From NCBI RefSeq assembly GCF_008831285.2, contig NC_045138.2, positions 35,951,115 through 36,015,114 of the forward strand: a DNA stretch of 64,000 bases, read 5' to 3'. Source of the DNA: Nymphaea colorata. Taxonomy: Eukaryota; Streptophyta; Magnoliopsida; Nymphaeales; Nymphaeaceae. Under the pieces are notes generated by a model, which was not told the DNA's origin, ran no database searches, and saw only the letters and a list, made by a program, of their open reading frames with translations. A program made the position numbers and the translations under genes. Below are positions 1-11,850 of the stretch, in pieces (position 1 is the first letter of the stretch; each line of letters opens with the position of its first letter).

Positions 1-889
1 AAACTCTTCTTTCCCTTTCTTTATCCACTGTTGCAAACTTACTAGAAATTAAGTTAAAAATTTCTGGCTAACGGAGCAGTACTATTTAAGTTTTAAACTT
101 TAAAGGACATTCATTTCTAAAAGTTTTAAAAAATAAATGAAATATCAATACATAAATAAAGTTAATTTTGTGGGTTGGTGTGGAAATATAATTAAGCTCT
201 GCTACAGATCATGAACGTCCATCAATGGCATTGGCATATATTTTATGGCAAACCCCGTGTTTTTCTGCCTACAGAAATTGTGGATGGCATATTGAGGGTG
301 ACCCCTCAGTGGCGTAAGCAGCAGAATGACAATTCTTTATATATATGTGGCGGGCGAGGCATGAGGAAAAGAAGAAGCACGTTATTTATTTTGCCATTTC
401 TCCACCTCCTCGCGCCATCTCATAAACTCTGCTATCCATACACGGGTGGAGTTCAGAATTTTTAATGAAAAAAAAAAAAGTTGAATTACAGCTTTAAAAT
501 TTTGATAAGGGTTAAATTATTATTTTATAAAATTTTTATATATAATAAAATTCAAAATTTACATGTAATTTTTTTTTTCTTTTGAATAAGGGTCAAGGCT
601 CTTGCAGGTCCTTTCGCTCCTGCCTATACATCTTTACCATTAGGCAATGGGAGTAATTTCCATACGAAGAGAAGCTGATCCTTGTTCATTTTTGTGTGTT
701 CAATTGCCCACACAAGCCGCAAACATTACAAATAAATTGAACTTCGTCATCACAAGTTCGCTGATAAAAAGATATATGATTTGATTATTGATATACTATT
801 CAAAGAATAAATATTTACCGCAATATTCACTGCTAAACTCCATGAGTTTATGTTACGTTTAAAAAGGACAGGGTCTAAACTATTAGAAT
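1..889. other. AT-rich non-coding sequence
   Basis: No gene, RNA or clear repeat is recognisable. The stretch is AT-rich with poly-A and poly-T runs. The short open frame near 211-465 lacks any recognisable domain and I treat it as chance. Confidence 0.5.
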
Positions 890-2095
890 TTAGACCCCCA
901 TTCAAAAAAAAAAAAAAATCCAGCCCCACAACAAGAAAATCTCAGCTCCACCACCGGATAGGATAATGTGAAACTTTTAATTCCAATATATATCTTGGAA
1001 AACTCAAATTAACAAGGCCAATTCTGTTGAAGTGGACTCTATGGAGAAATAAATGTTCAGCCTTTTACAATAGATCTACATACTCGTTTTTTGCTTCTTG
1101 AAGTTCTAAGATATGCACAATGTATAACTGAAAGTGGATCCTTTGGAAGTTCATTCTTTCTTCTTCACTGCGTCCCGCGTTAGACACCCAGTGGCTGGAG
1201 ACTGGAGACTAGTGATTGATGTTTGGGGACCAGCGACGGCAGAAATGGCTGTCACCAACCAACCACCACGTGTGACTGACTGAAATGTTTTGAGATGATG
1301 GATATTTTTATCTATTTCTTTTTTGTTTTAGGTTTTATTTTTATTTATCAACAGAAAAATCAGTGGCCAGCGATTTCTAGTTATCTCTCTTTCTGCATTG
1401 AAACCCTTTGTCGTGATTGTAGGTTCCTGAGAACCTGAAAAAGAGGGAGCTGAGACTGTCGTCGTCATCTTTAGGAGGTCTTGCACATCGTTCTTTCTTC
1501 TTCACTGCGTCCGGCGTTAGACGACCTAGAGACTAACGAATTGTGGTTGGAAACTGGCAATTAACGTTTGGGGACCAGCAATGGAAGAAATGGCTGTCAC
1601 CAACCACCGGTGACTGATGAAATGTTTTGGCATGATGGGTTTTTTTTTTAGGTTTTATTTTTTTTTATCATCGAAAAAACCAGCGGCCAGCGATTTCTAG
1701 TTATCTCTCTCACCATTGGCATTGAAATGAAACCCTTTGTCGTGATTGTAAGTCCCTGAAACCCAAAAAGAGGGGAGCAAAGGCTGTCGTCTCTGACATC
1801 ATAATGATCGTCTTTCTTTTGTTGCTTCAAATGGTCGGTTGGTGGCTGAGATGGTTGAAGCTTGGGAGGAGGGCTGCTGCTAGTAATATATATACATCTG
1901 CTAGTTATATTTACTTTAGAGAGAGGAAATATGGAGCTGGCTATAAGGATAAATGGTCAACTGGTGTTTGAGTGACCGAGTGAGGTCTTAAAATCGGCAG
2001 TCTGTCTTAAAACTCCCGAGCACCATCTTTCGACTGCGGAGAACACTTTGTTTAAGGGAAGACGGTATGGCCGTAGCTGGTGGGGCTTGCTTCCG
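890..2095 (+). repeat. Dispersed repeat, copy A of a segmental duplication
   Basis: This block recurs, diverged, at about 2805-4075. Shared landmarks in the same order are CAGCTCCACCACCGGATAGG (near 944 and 3004), TTTACAATAGATC followed by an AGATAT-GCACAATGTATAACTG stretch, GAAATGGCTGTCACCAACCA (near 1240 and 3320), GGCCAGCGATTTCTAGTTAT, and GCTGGTGGGGCT near the right end. Inside copy A the GAAATGGCTGTCACCAACC module appears twice (about 1150-1470 and 1490-1830), so it also holds an internal tandem duplication. Parts recur at 12400-12770 and 25960-26075. No protein-coding capacity is visible, and I do not know the family. Confidence 0.7.
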
Positions 2096-2209
2096 GAAGC
2101 AAACGACAGACTTACAGAGCTAGTTCCCTTGATCTTGATGGAAGCGCGAAAAAGGGTGAAACGCTATGAACGAATTGGCCTGGGCATCCGGCCGGATAAG
2201 GGCCGGCCT

Positions 2210-2275
2210 GATCCAACCAGTCGAGCCACTCAGCTCGACCCGGCCAGTCGAGCCGCTCAGCTCGACCCGAACCTG
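2210..2275 (+). repeat. Short GC-rich tandem repeat
   Basis: A unit of about 26 bases (CCAGTCGAGCC then CTCAGCTCGACCC) occurs twice in a GC-rich island. It lies within a frame open from 2048 to 2602 that begins at TTG, not ATG, and encodes low-complexity Pro/Arg/Gly sequence. I do not regard that frame as a gene. Confidence 0.6.
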
Positions 2276-2804
2276 GACCCAGCCCGGCATGCCCTCCTGA
2301 CCCCCTTTCCCGCCCTCCCGACCCCCGCCTTCCCGTCACCCTCTGATAGAGGAGGAGGGGGACAGAGAAGGGAGGGGGAGCGGCGACGAGGAGGAGGGGC
2401 CGGCCTAGGCGAGACTTCAAATTTGGTGGAAGCTAGAACTCTAATGAAAATGAAAGACAAAGGAGGAAACAAGAAGCACATGGTTTGGTTCCTCAAAACC
2501 TATCCACCAATGGAAAGGAAAACCTCTCTCTTCCTAGAAAGTTCATTAGCAAATAAAAAGTTTAAGTACAAGAAATTTTTTCTTCCCATTCTCTTTCTGT
2601 AGTTATCATGGAGTTGCTTGTGAGTTGTGACTATAAGCAAGTTTGAACAACCATTTCTTTAACATATAAACAAGGGAAATGTGTGTGTTAAAAGTGCCGA
2701 ATGAATTTAACTAATTTTTGGGTTAGATGAATAAGACAATATCCATATATTATTGTTCTCAAACCGCCTCATATGAAACACTATATTTCATTTTTGGTCA
2801 CGTA

Positions 2805-4075
2805 GTGTGTGCTTAGATTATGAAGTGCCATGGCTAGGGGGCTGGCCATCCGCCCACCCACTTTTGAGATTTTAAAAATTCAAGATTTACGTATTATATT
2901 TTCAAAAAACTTTGTTTGGCCCTTGTGAAAGTTTTGAAAACTATAATGAACCCCTTTCCAAAAAAAGAAAAAAAAAATTCTAGCCCCCCACCAAAAAAAA
3001 TCCCAGCTCCACCACCGGATAGGAGCAAGTGAGACTTCAATTCCAATATATATCTTGAAGTTGTTAAATTAACAAGGTCAATTCTACTGAAGCGGAGTCT
3101 ATGGAGAAATAAATGTTCAGCCTTTTACAATAGATCAACAAACTCTTGTTGTTGCTTCTTCAAGCTCTAAGATATATGCACAATGTATAACTGAAAGTGG
3201 ATCTTTTGGAGGTTCATTCTTTCTTTTCACTGCGTCCCGCGTTAGACGCCCAGTAGCTAGAGACCAACAAATTGTGGCTGGAGACTGACGATTGACGTTT
3301 GGGGACCAGCCACGGAAGAAATGGCTGTCACCAACCACCGGTGACTGACGAAATGTTTTGAGATCATGGGTATTTTTGTTTAGGTTTTATTTTTATTTAT
3401 CATAAAACCAGTGGCCAGCGATTTCTAGTTATCTCTCTCTCTCTCACCATTGGCATTGAAACCCTTTGTCGTGATTGTAGGCTCTGAAAACCTAAAAAAG
3501 AAGGAGCCGGGGCTGTCGTCATCGTCTTCCTTTTGTTGCTTCAAATGGCCGGTGGCTGAGATGCACTGTCTGTCTGGTGAGGTTGAAGCTGGGGAGGAGG
3601 GCTGTTGCGATGGACGCTCATGCCCAACGGGTATTGTTTTTCCTTCCTTCTTCTTGAAATTATGTTTATAAAATTTTCCAAAAAAAGTTTTCAAAAATCA
3701 ACCCAACGGCCAGTTTTTTTCATCAAAAATTTTTTAAAAAATTGAATTTTATTTTCAGCGCTATAGGATATTTTCTGCCCATCAAGCGTACACTAGAGGA
3801 CTCAAGTAAATAGAGTTAAAACGCTATTATTGAAATTTGATGCGCATAATAAATTATACGTATACATCCGCTAGTTATATTTACATTGAAGAGAGGAAAT
3901 CTGGGCTGGCTATAAACAGTGGGGATAAAAGGTCACCTGGTGTTTGAGTGACTGAATGAGATCATCAGTCCACTCGGGGGTCTTAAATCCCGCAGTCCGT
4001 CTTGAAAAACTCCCGACTGTCTGAGAACACTTTGTTTTGGGGAAGGCGGTAAGGCCGCGGCTGGTGGGGCTCGCA
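2805..4075 (+). repeat. Dispersed repeat, copy B of a segmental duplication
   Basis: Diverged second copy of the block at 890-2095. It extends further left (2805-2945) into sequence that also matches 12400-12540, including GTGAAAGTTTTGAAAACTAT. The pair is direct and offset by about 2 kb. The intervening 700 bases (2100-2800) include the GC-rich island and nothing recognisable. Confidence 0.7.
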
Positions 4076-4489
4076 TCCCAATGCGAACAACGTACTTACA
4101 GTTCCGAACCCAACTTCTCGTTCTGCGACATTTGTTGTGCTCTGCTTACTCAAACGCCCGCTTAGATCCACAGGCTTTACAGATGAAGTGTAATACATCA
4201 GTTCTCTCAACACGTAGCTCCACATTGGGGTGGGCATCAAAGATGCTTTTTAGTTGGGTTTCCCCCTTTTTTTCACGGACCTTTCTGGAAGCCTTTTAAT
4301 TGAAAAAGTGAACATGTTCTCTTACTCCTCAAGAGCGTCGTCGTCCAGAGGCCCTTAGACTTCCCGCTGCTACAGAGTTTAGAAACTTGATAAGCATTGG
4401 ACATTGATCACCAGCCGCGGCATCACCAACCTTTGGACACAAAGGTGGAGCTGAGCAGAAATTTTTTTTTTATGAGGGGGAAAATTTCT

Positions 4490-4635
4490 AAATTTTGACA
4501 TTTTTCAAAATTTTATGTAGGATAAGTGAAATTTTATAAAATTTACAAGCAAATTTAGCCCTTGAATTTCAAAATTTTTATATAGAATAAGTGAAATTTT
4601 ATAAAATTTAGAAGCAAATTTAGCCCTTGGAGCTC
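4490..4635 (+). repeat. Tandem repeat, two units of about 70 bases
   Basis: AAGTGAAATTTTATAAAATT followed by AGCAAATTTAGCCCTTG occurs twice in a row in AT-rich DNA. Nothing coding is seen from here to the TPS1 promoter at 5577. Confidence 0.65.
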
Positions 4636-5576
4636 CGCCTTTGGTTGGACAGTCTTAATGACTCTCAATAGGTCTGTGTTGATCCAATGGGCATCGATAG
4701 TGACTACCTCCGTCGTAACAGCCTTTGGGTAGCAAGTCTGATGACTGAAATTATTGTTGGAAGACAAGCAATGCATCGACGTCTCTTCCCCATACATGTT
4801 GGCACGCACAAACTGAAAAAATACCTGACCAAAAAACAACAAGGTGGTGCACAAGGAAAAGTAAGATCAACTATCATACTTTCCAGATGTTTCTAAAATT
4901 AACATGCATTGTCACATGGTAAACTTAATTTGCTTCTTTACTAAAGTTATCATACTTTCCGGATGTTTTTCATGAGTTCGGAAGGTCAATTATCAAGTCC
5001 ATGTCTAAGATTTTCATACCGAAGGCGATTGATGGGATATTATGAAATTGTCGTGAAGCTCGGCTCCTGACCACCAGCTTCGCAAATTAACCTTTGAAAT
5101 TAATATGTACTCCAAAGCGAATCAACATGTGTATATAGGCTATAAAAAATTTAAATTTAAACGGATTTTCAATTTGTTTTTTATTAGTATGTTAGCTGGA
5201 TAAGGAATTAATGCATGTTTTGGCCGATCATATGGTTTGATTCAATCTCCTATATGCTAATTTTCTAAGGCACCCGATTCGCAGTGTATCTGCCAATACA
5301 TTAACGTTCTACATTTCCCTCATTTTGAATTGATGTCTGCGGTCCAGATTGTCTGGATAAAGAGAAAAGAAGATGGTACTATGTGCACCATGCACATGCT
5401 TTTCTTCCAACTGTATTTCTGGCCCACTTGCATTCGGTTCCCAGCCCACCAGCTTTACGTAAGCAAAAAAGAAAACGAGGATCATCACCCTTTACCCGTG
5501 GAATTAAATAATGGATCATCACGAGAATCACATTTTTCGGATCCTGCAGTGCAGACCAAGGTTGGTTATCTTGTCC

Positions 5577-5584
5577 TATAAATT
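5577..5584 (+). promoter_or_regulatory. Probable TATA box of TPS1
   Basis: TATAAATT lies 113 bases upstream of the chosen ATG at 5690. A start of transcription about 30 bases downstream would give a short leader of about 85 bases with no upstream ATG in the TPS1 frame. Confidence 0.5.
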
Positions 5585-5689
5585 AATTAGAGGCTTCTTC
5601 CTCCAATTGATTGTGCTCCAGTTCCACACAATCGACGCCCGCCTTTGAGTCTTTTCATCGAATCCATAATTGGTTCTTCTGTTGCGAAT

Positions 5690-8600
5690 ATGGTTCAAGG
5701 TCTAGGTTGCAACATCTCCATCCTCAAAACTGAGGAACTGAAGCAGAAAGTAAGGAGCAAGCTCAATGATACCATCGACGAGTCGGAGCTCTTGAAATCT
5801 ATCGACTCTCTCCATCGCCTCGATGTTGCTTACCACTTCTCTCAAGAGATGGAAACTAAGTTGAGCTCCATCTACCATAAATTTGGAAGATTCGACACTG
5901 ACGATCATGACTTGCATTCAGTAGCCCTTCGATTCAGACTCTTACGGCAGCATGGCTTCTGCGTCTCCCCAGGTGAATCCAATCCAAGCCGGATAGTTCT
6001 GACCCATCTTCAAATTCCAGCACTCCCTTGGTCATGTTTTCCTCCCCTGCATTGTGCATTAAAAAGTAAAGAGGCTCATGCAGTTAGCCTCAGGTGAATA
6101 GCATAGTTTCGCAGGGTAGAGACGCACACAACTTACACACGCAGTAAGAGTGGAGCGACGTTTGTGAAATTTTTTTAAAAGCAACCATGCACCAATATGA
6201 CGCATATAACTAGGTTCGGGCTGAAATGTGTCTTAGAGATTTTTATGACATGCCTCTGCATTTAAATGGCGGGGGTACACTACATAAAAGGGAGTATCAG
6301 TGTGATCATTAAAAGGGAGTATCGCTGCGATCCCTGACAGCCACCTATCTCAAGACCGGTCTTGGAAGCTAAGAGAATAGGGAGACTTCGAGGTCTTGTT
6401 GGGATGGTGGGTCGTCATTTTCTCACTTGCCTGCAAAATTTAATCGTCAAATTTAATACTAAAGAATTTTATAGCTCTTATGTGATTGAATTGGCAGATC
6501 TGTGTATACAACAAATTCATGTGGGGAAGTCTGGTTGATGGACAGGAAGTAACAGAAAATATTGGACAATCGATCGATATCAAGATGCATTCGAGAAAAG
6601 ATACCATGCATGACACTCGCTACTTTTTCCTTCCCTTTAGTTGCTAGATAGTTGAACTAATTCTTTCTTATTTTATGACGTAGATGTATTCCAAAGGTTC
6701 AAGGATGAGGAAGGGAGATTCGACCTCGGTTTGGCAAAAGATGCAAGTGGTTTGATGAGCTTGTATGAAGCTGCACAGCTTGAACATCCAGGAGAAGACA
6801 TCCTCGAAGAGGCCAAAAACTTTGCTACATCACACCTTCAGGCATTAGTTCCATTTCTTGAACCCTCTCAAGCCAAGCAAGTAGAGCATGTGCTAGAGCA
6901 CCCTTTCCATAAGACCTTGCCTAGGATTGAGGCAAGACGTTGTATAGACATTTTCAATGATGGATGCGAAATAGATCGAGATATGGTAGACCTAGCGATT
7001 TTGGACTTCAACCACATCCAGTCCATTCACCAAACAGAGCTTCAAGAATTTTCTCGGTAAACCTTTTTCATTCTTTCTTTGGATCTTACACTCTCGTTTT
7101 CTCTTCGCTTGTTTTCAAAAAAAATAAAAAAATAATTTCTGTGCTGCGATTAACATATATTGCACGTTCTAATATATTTGAGGAATTCTTGAAGGTGGTG
7201 GGAAGGGACAGGAATAAGTAAGGAAATGGGATCTCTTATAAGGAACCAACCTATCCTTTGGTTCATGTTATCCTGTTTGGCGTTGCCAGAGCCACAGTTC
7301 TCAAGGTGCAGGATTGAACTTGCCAAACTTACAGCGTTGGTCTTTGTAATTGATGATTTATTTGATGTTTGTGGAGAGTTGGAAGATCTGGTCGTCTTCA
7401 CTGAAGCTGTCGACAGGTAAACTATTAATCTTGTAACGCCAATTCTGATCGATTAGTTGCATTCGTCTCAATTAGATCTGGTGAAATTTTCACCTATGGG
7501 TAAAAGTACTCTTCAAAAAAGGACTTGTGTCACGCCCACAATCTTGATCGGTGGTCCATGTGATCAAGTCATCGATTAGTCTCATTAAGTTTGTCTTTGT
7601 TCATGTTCCTTAGGACTTGTTGGCCACCAAGTAGTCTCTCCTGGCTCTGAAAAATACAGACACAGATCCAATATGTAAATTTGGTGACACCAAACAGATC
7701 TCACATCCAACATGATCAAGCGGTTAACTATTTGTAGATATGTATTTGATATTACTGACTGTTTTCACTGATAAATCACAATTGGATTTTCAGTTTGGAC
7801 CCAACATCTGTGGAGCCGCTTCCCAACTGCATGAACTTGTGCTTCGTGGCTTTAATGAACGTAGTGAAAAACGGAATTGGATTTTTGGCCCTTAAACCGC
7901 AGGACAGCGTCGACATACTCCATCGTTCCAATGCAATGGTATGGCTGCCAATTCTTTCATGTCTTCTACAATGCGTTTGTTTGGTCATGTCCACCAGTCT
8001 TCATGTTCCATTTATTAAGTCTGCCCCAGTTCATTGTTGATGGCCCCAAATCACCAGCACTACTAAGGTTGTTTAATTTTGAAATTTCCAGTGGGGGTCT
8101 CTCTGCAAAGCGTTTCTGCAGGAGGCAAGATGGTTGAGACTGGAGGATGCTCCAACTGCAAACGAGTACCTAAAGAACGCGACCACCACCAGCGGCTTGA
8201 TTCTTTATCTAACCTATGCCTACTTCATCTTGGCCTGCCAGCAGATGTCAATTATGAAGCCGCTCGACGCCACTCCAAGCCTCATCCACCTTCCTGCAGC
8301 TATATTTCGACTGTGGGATGATCTTGGTACCTCCAGAGTATGATGGCACCCATCTCTAGATATCCCTCTCTCTCTCTCTCTTTCTCTAATGTAATCTTCT
8401 TGTCGTGTTTTTATCAGGATGAAAAGGATCGAGGATATGATGCTTCCTACATAGAGTTCTATGTAAAGGAGTACGATGTTTCGGAAGAATGCGCACGCAA
8501 GGAAACTTTGAATTTGATTGGTGATGCGTGGAGGAAGCTGAACCAGGCAAGCATGCAAAGTGGTCTTCATGATTTTCCTCCTGCCTTCATCAGGTTTGCC

Positions 8601-8711
8601 CTTAATTGTGCTCGCGTTGGGCAGCTGTTATATGCGTTTGGCAAAGACGATCGGCAAACGACCATCGAGGAACACATTAGAAAGATGCTTATTGAAAAAA
8701 TTCATGTTTGA
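5690..8711 (+). CDS. Terpene synthase TPS1, TPS-g-like
   Basis: Class I terpene synthase, expected to ionise a prenyl diphosphate with Mg2+ and release a terpene. Six exons read cleanly: 5690-5972, 6684-7056, 7195-7416, 7794-7938, 8092-8337, 8418-8711. All introns are GT-AG and the joined frame gives 520 residues. The N-terminal alpha domain runs from VRSKL through FRLLRQHGF. The metal motif DDLFD is at about 272-276 and the second motif DDLGTSRDE at about 417-425. There is no RRx8W, and the usual RDR is replaced by RNQP at about 235-238. Those two traits are typical of the TPS-g subfamily, which makes acyclic alcohols such as linalool or nerolidol; product assignment is inference. Exon 4 begins SLD where the family has RWD. 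The ATG at 5690 is the first in frame after the stop at 5588. The protein therefore lacks a transit-peptide-like leader and is probably cytosolic. Confidence 0.9.
6320..6425 (+). other. 5S rRNA-like fragment in TPS1 intron 1 (tentative)
   Basis: The stretch GGAAGCTAAG, then GGTCTTGTTGGGATGGTGGG, resembles the internal control region of 5S rRNA in order and spacing. The left part (GCGATCCCTGACAGCCAC) resembles the 5S 5' half only weakly. It could be a decayed 5S copy, a piece of a 5S-bearing retroelement such as Cassandra, or chance. Confidence 0.25.
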
Positions 8712-9906
8712 CCGCGGCCACCCGCGTGTCTTGGATGGCATTTTTCATCAAAGATAAAACGAGAAAAGTGAGGTCCTGACAGCATGTAGACTGTCTCCGA
8801 TGGCGATCAGGCTCTGCTCCATGTAAGCCCATGGAATGCTTCATGGTCCGGCATAACTGACCGTCTTATTCAAGACGAAGAAATGTCGAAAGTCTAATTA
8901 CAATATGAACGTCTGAAACTTCTGTATTAGATGATCGCTTCTCTTATCTGTAATAGACGACTAGTCTACTTACTTTTTGGGGATGTTCGATCGAGGAATA
9001 AAACTGTGGACAGAAGTTGCTTTCAACTTTATTGACAAGCGCCTACTGAAGTCACTCCAATCCTAGTCCAAGACTAATTTCTGGCTGCTAAATGGAGATT
9101 TAATATGATCAATCTTTCACAACCACTTCTTTAAAGCAACCTTCTCTTCCATATCCGGGCCATCCGTGCAACTTTGCCTAATACATACGCTTACTTTGTG
9201 CAAATACAAATCAACATGTCTCCATGGGGTGAAAAGAGGCAAAGGATAAATGTATGCCAATTAATTGCTCATTTCACTAATCTTCCGTGATCCTCTTTCT
9301 GCCTCATTAGGGTATAGAAAGAAAGAGAGGCATACTGCACACGCTCATATATCCAGCTTGAAGTTTCTTATTATTTTTAGTCAACTTTGTGTGTGTGTAT
9401 ATATATATGTATAAGGTTAAGAAAGTAAAAAAGAACTAGTAGTTTCAAGGATAAGCCATACATTATTAAGGTTAAGAAAGCTGGTATAAGCCAAACATAA
9501 AGGCAATTTAAGTTTAATTGTGTTAAGGAAAATACCAAAGTGTTGTTGCTCATTCATGGGCATGCCATCTAGAAAACAGTTACTGCAAAGAAAAAAAAAC
9601 AATTGGTAAAACCTTTTGCCCTTCTTTAATCTGCCTTTAGAAAAATTACGATAGGATTATGATTAAGAAAAAAAAAGAACAACAAATTTGAAAGGAATTT
9701 CTAGCTTTCTTTGTTGATTTTCCGTCGTGTGGATGATGTTCTATGATTACGTGTTAGAATGCTGGACACCAAAAATCAAGTCGTGTTTGTTGAAATTTCT
9801 TGGTTCATGAAAAGTGAACCGTGAATGTCATGGCTTAATAGTCATTCGTACGATGGATTTTTCTGCAACTTGGAAGGCCAGCTTATGCATATATACTGTT
9901 CCCTTA
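8712..9906. other. TPS1 3' flank, no gene seen
   Basis: Contains the presumed 3' UTR of TPS1, including an AATAAA near 8996, then AT-rich spacer. A (GT)n(AT)n microsatellite lies near 9389-9410. TTAAGGTTAAGAAAG is partly duplicated around 9413-9480. Nothing coding is recognised. Confidence 0.5.
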
Positions 9907-10378
9907 GAGGCCGTTTGACAAGACACGCGTGTCCTGTTTAGTAAATTTTTTCATCAAACATTGGACACAGGACAGACTGGATAGAACGGACAGCTGAAAG
10001 AAGGTATAAATAATTTTTTTGTTCCGTTCTGTTTCGAGCTAACCCTCAGAACAAACAGGACAGAAATTCATCTCCTCCCCCCTGACCCCAACCCCGAGCC
10101 CTCGACCTCTGCCCCCATCTCCTTCTCCTCCACCTCCGCCTCCATCTCCCCTGCCTTTCTCCTCTTCCCCCATTTTGTTGTCCCATACCAGAGCAGGATC
10201 TCGGCGAGCGCATCGCCTGCAAGAACGTGGCTGCATCGTCCTCCTCCACTCTGTCGTCTTCATCGCAGTCCCAGCCCGACCTTGATCCCTTGGAGACGAG
10301 GTTCCGATCCGTTCTCCCGACCCTCCTCCGCTCCTCTTTTTAGGGAAGGACAGAGAAATAATCGCCATACTGAAGCTA

Positions 10379-11315
10379 TTGACGATAGTTTACAAAATTG
10401 ATGGCGAGATGTTGCGTAACTCCTATGTTTGTGCTGAACTCATCCACATGTACGGTGGTCTGGGCTGCATAGACTCTGCTCGCCAAGTATTTGACGAAAT
10501 GTCTGCAAGAAACGAGGTGGTTTGGTCTTTGATGATCTCCAAATACATCCATAATGGATATGTTGGGGAGGCTATGAGTTTGTTTTCTCGGATGCGATAT
10601 GAGGAATTCTCTTTTAATTCATTCGTCATGGTCAGCCTGATTAGATCTTCAGCTCGCCTTATCGATTTGAGTCTTGGTTCTTGCAACCATGGTTGCGTTA
10701 TAAAAAGTGGTTTGGCAGGCGATTCTTTCGTAAGGACCTCTTTGGTGGACATGTATGTGAAATGTGGATGTATTAATGGCTCTCATTGAGCTCTTGGGGA
10801 AGTTCTTGAACCTAATATAGCTACATGGAATTCCATTATCTCTGGGTTAGTGAATCGTTGCTTGTTTGGTGATGTTGTGCGATTGTTTAAGGAAGTCCAA
10901 TTGTTGGATTTGAGGCCTAATTTAGTGACAATGTTGAGTCTGATCTCTGCTTGTGCTGGGCTGGGGTCAGAAAAACTGTGCAGATGCATTCATAGCTTTA
11001 CTGTTAAACTCGGAATTGATGCACACCTTAAAGTAGGTGTAATGCACTCTTGGAAATGTATTCGAGCATTGGAGCCATTGATGATGCATCTAAGCTATTC
11101 AACATAATGCAGGTGAAAGATGTGATCAGTTGGACCACAATGATCAACATTTATGGTGGTTGTCCTGTTAATGCTCTGCAGTTCTTCTGGCAGATGAGAA
11201 GTGCAAATGTTAAACCCGACATGGTTTCAATGGTGGCCCTGCTTAGTGCATGTGCAGTGTTAGGTGATCTACAAAAACTTAAGATCATCCATAATCAAAT
11301 TATTCTTTGTGATAT
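10379..11315 (+). pseudogene. PPR (pentatricopeptide repeat) gene fragment
   Basis: Tandem PPR motifs of the PLS type are clear: SARQVFDEMSARNEVVWSLM, then SLVDMYVKCGCINGS, DVVRLFKEVQLLDLRPNLVT, DDASKLFNIMQVKDVISWTT and NVKPDMVSMVALLSACAV. Such proteins normally bind organellar RNA. The frame is broken at least twice, near 10787 and near 11040. There is no start with a targeting peptide and no C-terminal E/DYW domain. The coding sequence dissolves into AT-rich DNA after about 11315. It lies between the inverted ends of a DNA transposon, so it is most simply read as captured host DNA. Confidence 0.8.
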
Positions 11316-11474
11316 AATAATTGTTCATAATAGTGTATTTTTTATGTTTTTAATTGTTTATAATTTGCAATATATAGTAAATTGCTATGAACTCATGCTT
11401 GCAATTATTTTTTATTTTACAATTATTTGCAATTAAATAGTGTTTATTCTCATGAAATTTGTGTATTTATTATC

Positions 11475-11850
11475 AGGATGGACAAAATATCCACAGTTAT
11501 CTTTATTCTTATTATGTGGTTGATGATGGAACGCTTAAAAGCTCAAAGTAGACCTACTAGAAATTTAGTACATACTAATCGACTAGCTGGAGCCCAATTT
11601 GTGCATGACTGTATGCACAGACACCCAAGAAATTGTTTAGATCTATTGAGGGTAGATCAACGAGCGTATGCATTATTATGCAATTTGCTAAAAAGTAGAG
11701 AGTTATTGTCTGATGCAAGAGAAATCACAATTGAAGAACAAGTAGCGATGTTTCTCGTTACTTTGGGACATGATCAACGAAATCGACGAACCCAATATGA
11801 TTTTCATAAAAGCTTTGTCACAACTGTTGTTGTGACATTCTGTTGTATTT
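11475..11850 (+). pseudogene. PIF/Harbinger transposase N-terminal remnant
   Basis: The frame reads RNLVHTNRLAGAQFVHDCMH, then LLRVDQRAYALLCNLLK, then REITIEEQVAMFLVTLGHD and YDFHKSF. It matches the N-terminal region seen in Harbinger transposases and ALP1-like proteins, with the EEQ-(hydrophobic)-H/LG-H pattern. Only about 110 residues remain. The DDE nuclease catalytic part is absent, since the sequence becomes non-coding after 11850. The frame is continuous over the remnant. Confidence 0.65.

Noticed and set aside
2048-2602. Long open frame of 184 codons in a GC-rich island
   Set aside because: It starts at TTG and encodes low-complexity Pro/Gly/Arg sequence with an internal DNA tandem repeat. 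It overlaps a dispersed repeat and has no domain.
10039-10368. Minus-strand Gly/Arg/Glu-rich frame
   Set aside because: Low-complexity product of a pyrimidine-rich segment inside the TIR transposon; no domain.
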